From an uncultured Eubacteriaceae bacterium (GTDB lineage: Bacteria > Bacillota > Clostridia > Eubacteriales > UBA1433): DNA of 5,100 nt. Under the pieces are notes generated by a model. The model did no database searches and had not been told where the DNA came from. It was given only the letters and a program-made list of their open reading frames with translations. This document shows positions 1 through 5,100 of this stretch, one piece after another. How positions within the stretch are numbered: the stretch's first letter is position 1; every line of letters starts with the position of its first letter. Both the position numbers and the translations under genes were made by a program. Where the stretch lies: the NCBI GenBank assembly GCA_937880125.1, contig CALFLU010000011.1:1-5100 (forward strand), given 5' to 3'.

Positions 1-1284
1 GCCGATCGGCAAAACATTCATAAAAGAGCCTGTCATTTCCGTCATTAAAATAATAGCCAATATCGGGCTGCGCACCACGGCCGAGAGCACACCCGCCATG
101 GCAATAATCGCAAAGTGCGTTTTATAAATCAGCGGCAATATCCCCGCTGCGCCAATGGCCTGGGCAAAAATCAGCCCCAATACGCCGCCCATTGCCAATA
201 TCGGCAAGAAAATCCCGCCCTGCACCCCTGAACCATAGCAAAACCATGTAAAAACAAGTTTGCCTGCCAATATGAGAAGCAGAAAATAAAATGGCGCATG
301 AATCGTCGCCAAAAACTCCAAAATACCTTGTCCGCCACCCAAAATCCCGGGCAACAGTGCCGCACCTCCCCCCGCTCCTAAAAAAGCAATCAACGGGTGA
401 AACTTTTTGGGTATTTTATAGATATCTTGAAATTTCAGCAACCCTTTATGAAACAACACACCAAACAGTCCTGCAACGATACCCAAAATCAAAATCAAAT
501 AATAGTGCTGCAAGGGCAATGCGTGAGTCGCCCTTTTTGCAAAAGCAAAAATGGGTTCCAATCCGAATATGTTTTTCCCGATAAAGTCAGCAACCATCGC
601 CGCAACCATGCTGGGCACCATGGCCAGTGGATTAAATTGCTTGTGCACCTCTTCCAAAACAAATATCGTACCCGCTATGGGCGCGCCAAACGCTGCGGCC
701 AGTCCCGCTGCCGAGCCTGCCGCGAGGAGCAGCTTTTCTTCCCGTATTCCCCGTTTCAACCTTTGGCTGACAATTTTTCCGCAACAAGCGCCGATTTGTA
801 TCGAGGGGCCTTCCCTGCCCAGAGACAGACCCGCAAAATTTGCAAGACCACCGCCAAAAAATTTCGACATCAACACGCGCCAGGGACGCATTTTAAAATA
901 TCCGAAAATTTCTCCTTGCACCTGAGGAATCCCCGATCCGCCACTTAACGGCGCCCAGCGCAGCAACATCGCGCAAATCCAGCCCATCACTGCCAACATC
1001 ACAATCCACACCACCCAAACCCAAGGTTCTCTTTGCATCAGCATGACATTTCTGAACACTTCCAACTTCGAGAGAATAAACCGATAAGCCAATGCAACAA
1101 ATCCCGCAACAATCCCCACAATGGCACCGTCCATCACCAGCCTCAGTCGAATGGCGTTGTTGATTGTATGGGACTTTCTGAGCAATGCAGCGCCCTGGTG
1201 TCTTTTTTGAGCGGCCACATTTTGAATAATTTTTTTGTCTGTACGCTCCTTTTCTTTCTTCAACGTTTCCCCCCGCAGCAGCAT
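1..1284 (-). CDS. ClC-family chloride channel / H+-Cl- exchanger, N-terminal 428 residues (cut by the left edge)
   Basis: Integral membrane protein moving chloride across the cytoplasmic membrane. The frame is open from an ATG at 1284 to base 1, giving 428 residues without a stop. ClC signatures appear in the family order: GSGIP at residues 116-120, GREGP at 156-160 (E158 is the gating glutamate), FVLEEVHKQF at 208-217 (E212 aligns with the internal proton glutamate of E. coli ClC), GGIFLP at 356-361, and MAGVLSAVVRSP at 396-407 before EMTG. Having both glutamates favours an exchanger over a passive channel; that is inference. The last helix, with the central tyrosine, and any C-terminal CBS or TrkA-C domain lie outside the window. 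Residues 1-48 are charged and cytoplasmic. AAGGGAG lies only 2 bases before the ATG, which is tight. A TTG at codon 8, preceded by a G-rich run, is an alternative start. An in-frame stop lies 10 codons upstream of the ATG. Confidence 0.95.
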   Translation of the reverse strand, partial: MLLRGETLKKEKERTDKKIIQNVAAQKRHQGAALLRKSHTINNAIRLRLVMDGAIVGIVAGFVALAYRFILSKLEVFRNVMLMQREPWVWVVWIVMLAVMGWICAMLLRWAPLSGGSGIPQVQGEIFGYFKMRPWRVLMSKFFGGGLANFAGLSLGREGPSIQIGACCGKIVSQRLKRGIREEKLLLAAGSAAGLAAAFGAPIAGTIFVLEEVHKQFNPLAMVPSMVAAMVADFIGKNIFGLEPIFAFAKRATHALPLQHYYLILILGIVAGLFGVLFHKGLLKFQDIYKIPKKFHPLIAFLGAGGGAALLPGILGGGQGILEFLATIHAPFYFLLLILAGKLVFTWFCYGSGVQGGIFLPILAMGGVLGLIFAQAIGAAGILPLIYKTHFAIIAMAGVLSAVVRSPILAIILMTEMTGSFMNVLPIG

Positions 1285-1339
1285 GGCTCCCTTATTTTCA
1301 GTATCTGAATAAAATTAATAAATGCTTAAGATATCTTCT

Positions 1340-1368
1340 ATTATAACAGGCAAATTCTCATAAAAAAA
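1340..1368 (-). promoter_or_regulatory. Extended -10 promoter for the ClC gene
   Basis: On the minus strand, TATAAT lies at 1345-1340, preceded by TG at 1348-1347, giving TGTTATAAT, a textbook extended -10. The -35 position, 17 bases upstream, is only TTTTTT (1368-1363), which is also the U-tract of the upstream terminator. Transcription would start near 1333, leaving a leader of about 50 bases before the ATG at 1284. The -10 match is seen directly; its use is inferred. Confidence 0.65.
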
Positions 1369-1386
1369 GCCCGACGCCCGGACTTT
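1362..1386 (-). terminator. Intrinsic terminator, minus strand, downstream of tRNA-Arg
   Basis: Read on the minus strand, AAAGTCCG pairs with CGGGCTTT in an 8-bp stem with one T-G wobble and a 5-base GGCGT loop. A run of seven Ts (1368-1362) overlaps the end of the stem. It lies about 150 bases past the tRNA-Arg 3' end and before the ClC promoter, so it most likely insulates the ClC gene from tRNA transcription. Confidence 0.7.
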
Positions 1387-1459
1387 AACGATTTTATATT
1401 AATGAAATATTTTTTAATGCAAAATATATCGGCAAGATATTTTATGCTTTTGGGGCAAT

Positions 1460-1500
1460 AAAAAAAGAAAAGTGTGTACCTAACTGTGTACCTGCTTTTC
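1460..1500 (-). terminator. Weak hairpin plus T-run, possible first tRNA-Arg terminator
   Basis: On the minus strand GAAAAG (1500-1495) can pair with CTTTTC (1472-1467), followed by seven Ts (1466-1460). The stem is only 6 bp, A/T-rich, with a 22-base loop in which two GTAC palindromes could pair. It lies 40 bases beyond the tRNA-Arg 3' end. It is weaker than the hairpin at 1362-1386. Confidence 0.35.
1473..1493. repeat. Two tandem TGTGTACCT copies, 12-bp period
   Basis: TGTGTACCT occurs at 1473-1481 and again at 1485-1493, separated by AAC. The period of 12 is four codons. It lies about 50 bases from the tRNA-Arg 3' end. It could be the coding repeat of an integrase tail, an arm-type protein-binding pair, or chance. 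Confidence 0.8.
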
Positions 1501-1539
1501 TAAAGTTCAATAATTTTTAATCCAGTCGTATTTCGTATA

Positions 1540-1616
1540 TGGTGCGCCGTAAGGGATTCGAACCCCTGACCTTTCGGTTCGTAGCCGAACGCTCTATCCA
1601 GCTGAGCTAACGGCGC
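1540..1616 (-). tRNA. tRNA-Arg (anticodon ACG, read as ICG)
   Basis: A 77-base gene on the minus strand with an encoded CCA (1542-1540). The acceptor stem GCGCCGT pairs with ACGGCGC, and the discriminator is A. The D-arm is GCTC/GAGC, the anticodon stem TTCGG/CCGAA with loop CTACGAA, and the T-arm carries the canonical TTCGAAT loop. The anticodon ACG is at 1582-1580. A34 in tRNA-Arg(ACG) is normally deaminated to inosine by TadA, so this tRNA should read CGU, CGC and CGA. It has its own promoter just upstream and is divergent from typA. Confidence 0.97.
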
Positions 1617-1627
1617 ACTGTTTTTTT

Positions 1628-1655
1628 ATTATAGCACAACGAAGTAAAAAATCAA
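1628..1655 (-). promoter_or_regulatory. Promoter of tRNA-Arg
   Basis: The minus strand shows TTGATT (1655-1650), a 16-base spacer and TATAAT (1633-1628), with TG one base before the -10 (TGCTATAAT), so both a -35 and an extended -10 are present. Predicted start is near 1621, about 5 bases before the mature tRNA 5' end. The DNA upstream of the -35 is AT-rich and could act like an UP element. Confidence 0.8.
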
Positions 1656-1670
1656 TTTGAAATTTACTTC
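1641..1670. repeat. Perfect 8-bp inverted repeat over the tRNA-Arg -35 region
   Basis: GAAGTAAA (1641-1648) and TTTACTTC (1663-1670) form a perfect inverted repeat with a 14-base centre that itself holds TCAATTTGA. The tRNA-Arg -35 hexamer (1650-1655) lies inside it. It could be a regulator-binding site or a chance feature of AT-rich DNA. Confidence 0.5.
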
Positions 1671-1674
1671 TTAA

Positions 1675-1702
1675 CGCTTTTTTTTCTGCAAAGCGCTTTT
1701 TT
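1675..1702 (+). other. Stem-loop followed by a T-run between the divergent promoters
   Basis: CGCTTT (1675-1680) pairs with AAAGCG (1690-1695), followed by CTTTTTT (1696-1702). On the plus strand it has the shape of a weak terminator, yet no plus-strand gene precedes it. CGCTTTTTT also occurs as a direct repeat at 1675 and 1694. It may block stray plus-strand transcription into typA, or mean nothing. Confidence 0.35.
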
Positions 1703-1723
1703 GCCCTATCTATAAGAAATTCC

Positions 1724-1752
1724 TTGCAAACAAAGTCAAAGAGGCTTATCAT
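1724..1752 (+). promoter_or_regulatory. Promoter of typA
   Basis: TTGCAA (1724-1729) and TATCAT (1747-1752) have an optimal 17-base spacer; each hexamer keeps the most conserved positions. Start is expected near 1759, giving a leader of about 29 bases. A small inverted repeat, GGAAA-CT-TTTCC (1759-1770), falls at the predicted start of the transcript. Confidence 0.65.
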
Positions 1753-1787
1753 GCTAAAGGAAACTTTTCCATACAGAGGTTATAAAT

Positions 1788-3611
1788 ATGATACAAAACC
1801 GAGAAGATATTCGAAATATTGCCATTATTGCACATGTCGACCACGGCAAAACCACCTTGGTCGACCAAATGTTGCAACAATGCAGCTCATATAGAGAAAA
1901 CCAGCAGGTCGTTGAGCGCGTCATGGACTCCTATGATTTAGAGCGTGAGCGCGGCATTACTATTTTGGCAAAAAACACATCCGTCAGATATAACAATGTC
2001 AAAATCAACATTGTCGACACCCCGGGTCATGCCGACTTTGGCGGCGAAGTAGAGCGCGTTTTAGGTATGGTAGACGGCGTGCTTTTGCTTGTTGATGCCT
2101 ATGAAGGCGTTATGCCGCAAACAAAATTTGTGTTGCACAAGGCCATGCTGTCCAATAAAAAAATTATTGTTGTCATTAATAAAGTCGACCGCCAAGAGCG
2201 CCGCATCGACGAGGTAAAAGATGAAATTTTGGATTTGTTCATCGATTTAAACTGCTCCGATGAACAGTTGGATTTCCCCATTGTCTATGCCTCCGCACGC
2301 CAAGGTTATGCCACCTTAGACTTATCACAGGAAAGCACTTCTGTTTTTGCGTTGCTGCAGACCATTATCGATCACATCCCCGCACCCAAGGGAGACAGCA
2401 CTTCTCCTTTTCAAATGCTGATATCCAACATCGACTACAATGACTATGTCGGCAGAATCGGCATTGGCCGCATTGAGCGCGGTGAAATTGTCAAAAACCA
2501 ACGCGTAGCCTTGTGCCGCGAAAACGCCGAAGCCGTCAATGTTAAAATCAGCCAGATTTACGTCTTTGAAGGCTTAAAACGCGTAGAGACAGAACACGCT
2601 GCAGCCGGCGACATCATTGCCATTTCGGGCATTGACGAAATTAATATCGGCGAAACACTCTGCGACAGTCAATACCCCGAAGCACTGCATTTTACGCAAA
2701 TTGACGAACCCACCATTTCCATGATGTTTCTTGTAAACAACAGCCCCTTTGCAGGGCGTGAGGGCAAATATGTCACTTCACGCAATTTGAGAGAACGATT
2801 GTTTCGCGAAGTAAAAACCAATGTCAGCATGCGCGTCGAAGAAACCGATTCAACCGAAATGTTTAAAGTCTCAGGGCGCGGCGAGTTGCATTTGTCAATC
2901 CTCATCGAAACCATGCGCAGAGAAGGTTATGAGTTTAGCGTATCACGACCGAGAGTTATTTTTAAAACCGAAAACGGGCAACTCAAAGAGCCTATGGAGC
3001 GTCTGCTCATCGATGTTCCCGAAGAATATATCGGCGTTGCCATGGAAAAAACCGGGTTGCGCAAAGGCGAGATGCTCGATATGCACAACAACGGCCAGGG
3101 CACTGTGCGTTTAGAGTTTTCCATCCCCTCACGCGGTTTAATCGGATTTAGAGGCGAGTTTCTCACCGACACCAAGGGCAACGGTATTATGAACCACATC
3201 TATGACGGCTATGCTGACTACAAAGGCGATATTGCCGAACGCCCCCGCGGCTCCATTATAGCCTACGAAACCGGCACCACCACTGCCTACGGACTCAACA
3301 ATGCCCAAGAACGCGGCAGGCTCTTTGTCGATGCGGGCATTGAGGTCTATGAAGGCATGATTGTAGGCGAAAATGCCAAAACCGAAGATTTGCTCTCCAA
3401 TGTGTGCCGCAAAAAACACGTCACCAATATTCGCGCGGCGGGCAGCGACGATGCCATCAAGCTCACCCCTCCCGTACGGCTCAGCCTTGAACAAATGCTT
3501 GAATTTATTGCCGAGGACGAATTGGTGGAAATCACGCCGAAAAATATTCGCATGCGAAAAAAAATCCTCAACAAAGAGCAACGGGCTAAAGCGCAAAGCC
3601 GCCCGAAATAA
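1788..3611 (+). CDS. typA: TypA/BipA ribosome-binding translational GTPase
   Basis: Cytoplasmic GTPase of the EF-G/LepA superfamily that binds the 70S ribosome; in studied bacteria it supports ribosome assembly and growth under cold or other stress. The frame is complete, 607 residues, the usual family length. The GTPase core is intact: G1 AHVDHGKTT (15-23), switch I ERERGITI (52-59), G3 DTPGH (77-81), G4 NKVD (131-134) and G5 SAR (169-171). A beta-barrel domain II begins near 207 (DYNDYVGRIGIGRI at 216-229). EF-G-like domains III and V follow, including SGRGELHLSILIETMRREGY and GLIGFRGEFLTDTKG. The BipA-specific C-terminal domain then runs to IRMRKKILNKEQRAKA. The start is supported by AGAGG at 1775-1779, 8 bases before the ATG. 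It is a single-gene unit with its own promoter and terminator. No defects seen. Confidence 0.98.
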   Translation: MIQNREDIRNIAIIAHVDHGKTTLVDQMLQQCSSYRENQQVVERVMDSYDLERERGITILAKNTSVRYNNVKINIVDTPGHADFGGEVERVLGMVDGVLLLVDAYEGVMPQTKFVLHKAMLSNKKIIVVINKVDRQERRIDEVKDEILDLFIDLNCSDEQLDFPIVYASARQGYATLDLSQESTSVFALLQTIIDHIPAPKGDSTSPFQMLISNIDYNDYVGRIGIGRIERGEIVKNQRVALCRENAEAVNVKISQIYVFEGLKRVETEHAAAGDIIAISGIDEINIGETLCDSQYPEALHFTQIDEPTISMMFLVNNSPFAGREGKYVTSRNLRERLFREVKTNVSMRVEETDSTEMFKVSGRGELHLSILIETMRREGYEFSVSRPRVIFKTENGQLKEPMERLLIDVPEEYIGVAMEKTGLRKGEMLDMHNNGQGTVRLEFSIPSRGLIGFRGEFLTDTKGNGIMNHIYDGYADYKGDIAERPRGSIIAYETGTTTAYGLNNAQERGRLFVDAGIEVYEGMIVGENAKTEDLLSNVCRKKHVTNIRAAGSDDAIKLTPPVRLSLEQMLEFIAEDELVEITPKNIRMRKKILNKEQRAKAQSRPK

Positions 3612-3623
3612 TGCACAATGACC

Positions 3624-3663
3624 ACGACCCCCTCCTCGCTACGAGGTAGGGGTCGTTTTTTTT
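3624..3663 (+). terminator. Strong intrinsic terminator of typA
   Basis: ACGACCCC (3624-3631) pairs with GGGGTCGT (3649-3656). Past a 2x2 internal loop, CCTCG pairs with CGAGG around a CTA loop. Eight Ts follow from 3656 to 3663. It begins 12 bases after the typA stop and is oriented for the plus strand only. Confidence 0.93.
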
Positions 3664-3792
3664 CGAACATCGTCCACATCACACGTCCGCACCGCTGTGT
3701 AAAAAAATCTTAAAGGTTCAAATCTGATGAAACAAAACTCAGCACAATCAATGTTTATAAAAGAGTTCTTACTGAATACCGATAAAGCAAAC

Positions 3793-3821
3793 AAAAAAAA
3801 CAGGGCTATTGCTAACCCTGT
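3793..3821 (-). terminator. Main terminator of the tRNA-Ser operon
   Basis: On the minus strand ACAGGGTTA pairs with TAGCCCTGT (one T-G wobble) around a GCAA tetraloop of the stable GNRA type, followed directly by eight Ts (3800-3793, overlapping the last stem base). It ends the transcript about 33 bases after the tRNA-Ser(GCU) 3' end. Confidence 0.92.
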
Positions 3822-3827
3822 CAAAAC

Positions 3828-3841
3828 AGACCTGACGGTCT
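3828..3841 (-). other. Short hairpin between tRNA-Ser(GCU) and its terminator
   Basis: AGACC and GGTCT form a 5-bp stem with a GTCA loop on the minus strand, flanked by A- and T-rich bases that could extend it. It sits just upstream of the main terminator. It may act as a backup terminator or as a 3'-trailer structure that guides tRNA end processing. Confidence 0.45.
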
Positions 3842-3853
3842 TTTGGATACGAA

Positions 3854-3945
3854 TGGCGGAGAAGGAGAGATTCGAACTCTCGCGCCGGTTTCCCGACCTA
3901 CACCCTTAGCAGGGGCGCCTCTTCGGCCAACTTGAGTACTTCTCC
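3854..3945 (-). tRNA. tRNA-Ser (anticodon GCU)
   Basis: A 92-base class II tRNA on the minus strand with encoded CCA (3856-3854). The acceptor stem GGAGAAG pairs perfectly with CTTCTCC, and the discriminator is G. The anticodon stem CGCCC/GGGTG encloses loop CTGCTAA, placing GCT at 3910-3908, which reads AGC and AGU. A long variable arm (TCGG-GAAA-CCGG type), the hallmark of serine tRNAs, precedes the T-arm GAGAG/CTCTC with the TTCGAAT loop. It is the second gene of a two-tRNA transcript, 24 bases after tRNA-Ser(UGA). Confidence 0.97.
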
Positions 3946-3969
3946 GATTTTTTGGTTTTATTCAGTTGA

Positions 3970-4058
3970 TGGCCGAGGAGGTGGGATTCGAACCCACGTG
4001 GGCTTTCACCCTAACGGTTTTCAAGACCGCCCCGTTATGACCACTTCGGTACCCCTCG
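3970..4058 (-). tRNA. tRNA-Ser (anticodon UGA)
   Basis: An 89-base class II tRNA on the minus strand with encoded CCA (3972-3970). The anticodon loop CTTGAAA is closed by GCGGT/ACCGT with TGA at 4023-4021, reading UCA and, by wobble, other UCN codons. The T-arm is GTGGG/CCCAC with TTCGAAT, and the long variable arm contains GGGTGAAAGCCC. The acceptor is CGAGGGG with CTCCTCG, so the first pair is C1-G72 rather than the usual G1-C72; the discriminator is G. It is the first gene of the tRNA-Ser pair and lies directly behind a consensus promoter. Confidence 0.96.
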
Positions 4059-4071
4059 TTCCAGCGCTAAG

Positions 4072-4100
4072 ATTATATCAACATCTTGAGTTTGTGTCAA
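4072..4100 (-). promoter_or_regulatory. Perfect consensus promoter of the tRNA-Ser operon
   Basis: The minus strand carries TTGACA (4100-4095), exactly 17 bases, then TATAAT (4077-4072), matching both sigma-70/sigma-A hexamers at every position. Start is expected near 4065, about 7 bases before the tRNA-Ser(UGA) 5' end. The -35 box begins 5 bases after the valS stop codon. Confidence 0.93.
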
Positions 4101-4105
4101 TGTTT

Positions 4106-5100
4106 TTATCCGAGTTTTGACAGCTTGTCTTCTACCTCAGCCAACATGGCACTGTATTTTTTTTGTTTCTCCCTTTCACTCGCCACAACCTCTGCGGGCG
4201 CCTTGTTTACAAAGCCCGGATTGTTTAATTTTTTCTCCGTCAAAGCCACTTCCGCTGTCAGTCGCTCTTTTTCTTTCTCCAGACGCGATTGTTCTTTTTC
4301 TTTGTCTATCAAATCATCCAACGGAATGGCAAAACTGCCGCGACCAAACACTGCGCTGATGCAATTATCCGTCTCTGTTGCTTGAGGTAATATCGATTTT
4401 ACCGAACACAGTGCCGCAAAATAGTTTTCACAGCGGGTAATGAGGTCAAATACTTGCTTGTCTTCGGCTTGCAAATAAACATCGCTTTTTTTGGACGGCA
4501 CAATATTCATGTTGCTTCGTGCGTTGCGAATGGCGCGAACCGCCTCCACAATCATATCCATGTCTCCCTCGCACCCTTCATCAATTTTTTGCGCTTCTCC
4601 CTCTGTCCATAGCTGCGTCATAATCGTTGTCTCATTTTTGTTCAAAGCCAAGAAAAGCTCCTCCGTCACAAACGGAATAAACGGGTGCAACAGCTTCATA
4701 ATTTCAGAAAACACATAGAGCAGCGTATACTGCGCCCCTTGTTTTTGGCTTTCATCCGCCTTGTTGTAAAGCGCCGTTTTGGAAAGTTCAATATACCAAT
4801 CGCAAAAGGTATTCCACGAAAAATCATACAACTTCTCGGCAGCAATACCAAATTCATATTTTTCCATATTGGCATCAATCTCTAACGCCAGTCGATTCAT
4901 TTTGCTGATAATCCACCGATCCGCCAATGTGAGTCGGTCTTTTACATCTTCATAGGTACACGGCACATAGTCGTCCGTGTTCATGAGAATAAACTTCGCT
5001 GCATTATAGAGTTTATTCATAAAGTTTCTGTTGGCTTCCAGTTTTTCACTGTTCCAACGAGCATCATTGCCCATTTTGTTGCCTGTAATCAGCGCAAGCC
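4106..5100 (-). CDS. valS: Valyl-tRNA synthetase, C-terminal 330 residues (cut by the right edge)
   Basis: Class I aminoacyl-tRNA synthetase that charges tRNA-Val in the cytoplasm. Only the end is visible; the Rossmann catalytic core, editing domain and KMSKS loop lie beyond the right edge. Within the visible 330 residues (numbered from the edge), ITGNKMGNDARW (4-15) is the post-KMSKS segment, slightly divergent from the common SPGND form. The anticodon-binding helical domain follows, with RNFMNKLYNAAKF (24-36), FCDWYIELSK (98-107), LLHPFIPFVTEELF (136-149) and RAIRNARSNMNIVPSKK (188-204). Residues 264-330 form the charged coiled-coil arm that contacts tRNA, including KKLNNPGFVNKAPAEVV (289-305). 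The stop TAA is at 4108-4106. No terminator lies before the tRNA-Ser promoter 5 bases on. The ATG at 5074 is internal, not the start. Confidence 0.97.
   Translation of the reverse strand, partial: LALITGNKMGNDARWNSEKLEANRNFMNKLYNAAKFILMNTDDYVPCTYEDVKDRLTLADRWIISKMNRLALEIDANMEKYEFGIAAEKLYDFSWNTFCDWYIELSKTALYNKADESQKQGAQYTLLYVFSEIMKLLHPFIPFVTEELFLALNKNETTIMTQLWTEGEAQKIDEGCEGDMDMIVEAVRAIRNARSNMNIVPSKKSDVYLQAEDKQVFDLITRCENYFAALCSVKSILPQATETDNCISAVFGRGSFAIPLDDLIDKEKEQSRLEKEKERLTAEVALTEKKLNNPGFVNKAPAEVVASEREKQKKYSAMLAEVEDKLSKLG

Larger units (their letters stand above)
1389..1520 (+). other. Start-less open frame ending 20 bases from the tRNA-Arg 3' end; possible decayed integrase tail
   Basis: This is a 43-codon open frame with no start codon, closed by TAA at 1518-1520. 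Its C-terminal part reads KCVPNCVPAFLKFNNF, containing a CVPN/CVPA four-residue repeat. In many low-GC Gram-positive prophages and integrative elements the integrase gene ends right beside the tRNA 3' end used as attachment site, and some integrase tails carry short four-residue repeats. That arrangement is the only reason to list it. The composition is very AT-rich, no catalytic residues remain, and chance is a good alternative. The opposite strand also reads GTQLGTH through the same bases, so direction is unresolved. Confidence 0.18.

Noticed and set aside
291..1308. Several plus-strand frames of 90-180 codons
   Set aside because: They lie opposite the ClC gene, show no domain pattern, and overlap one another; they are antisense shadows.
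2669..3682. Minus-strand frames inside and past typA, up to 152 codons
   Set aside because: They are antisense to a fully conserved typA, with no credible ribosome-binding sites or protein motifs.
3664..3792. Stretch between the typA terminator and the tRNA-Ser terminator, including GGTTCAAATC at about 3714-3723 that resembles a tRNA T-loop
   Set aside because: No complementary T-stem or acceptor stem surrounds it, so it is not a tRNA remnant I can support. I see no gene here.
3727..3909. Plus-strand 60-codon frame ending in AEKERFELSRRFPDLHP
   Set aside because: Its second half is the antisense of tRNA-Ser(GCU) and crosses the tRNA terminator; the first half shows no recognisable domain and has only a poorly spaced AAAGG upstream.
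3932..4120. Plus-strand open frame encoding a GGGIRTHVGFHPNG-type peptide
   Set aside because: This is the antisense reading of tRNA-Ser(UGA), a well-known spurious protein in databases. No gene.
4086..4885. Plus-strand frames opposite valS
   Set aside because: Serine- and phenylalanine-rich antisense translations of the valS anticodon and coiled-coil regions; no independent support.
4106..5074. Treating the ATG at 5074 as the start of a separate 322-residue protein
   Set aside because: The frame stays open to the right edge, and the eight upstream codons continue the ValRS match (LALITGNK), so this is the tail of a longer gene.

Overview
This window looks like ordinary chromosomal housekeeping DNA from a Clostridia-like Firmicute. 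That assignment is an inference. It rests on the TypA and ValRS sequence style, AT-rich intergenic DNA with near-consensus sigma-A-type promoters, U-tailed intrinsic terminators, and tRNA genes that encode their own CCA ends. No sequence search was possible. I found no phage, IS element, CRISPR array, secretion locus or defence locus.

Layout, left to right. (1) 1-1284, minus strand: the first 428 residues of a ClC-family chloride channel/transporter, whose C-terminus lies beyond the left edge. It has its own extended -10 promoter at about 1340-1368. (2) 1285-1787: an intergenic stretch carrying tRNA-Arg(ACG) on the minus strand, with a promoter, a downstream terminator that runs into the ClC promoter, and a 12-bp-period repeat next to the tRNA 3' end that might be an integration scar. 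A divergent promoter for typA follows. (3) 1788-3611, plus strand: complete typA/bipA, encoding a ribosome-associated GTPase, followed by a strong terminator at 3624-3663. (4) 3664-3792: about 130 bases with no gene I can support. (5) 3793-4100, minus strand: a two-gene serine tRNA operon, tRNA-Ser(UGA) then tRNA-Ser(GCU). It is driven by a perfect TTGACA-17-TATAAT promoter and ends in two hairpins. (6) 4106-5100, minus strand: the last 330 residues of valyl-tRNA synthetase (valS), whose N-terminus is beyond the right edge.

Functionally, most of the window serves translation: two serine isoacceptor tRNAs, an arginine tRNA, a tRNA synthetase and a translational GTPase. The ClC gene is the only membrane transport gene. 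typA is a single-gene plus-strand unit. It diverges from tRNA-Arg and converges on the serine tRNA operon. The most notable local features are regulatory: the tRNA-Ser promoter starts 5 bases after the valS stop with no terminator between, and the tRNA-Arg terminator overlaps the ClC -35 position. I did not find a previously undescribed system here.
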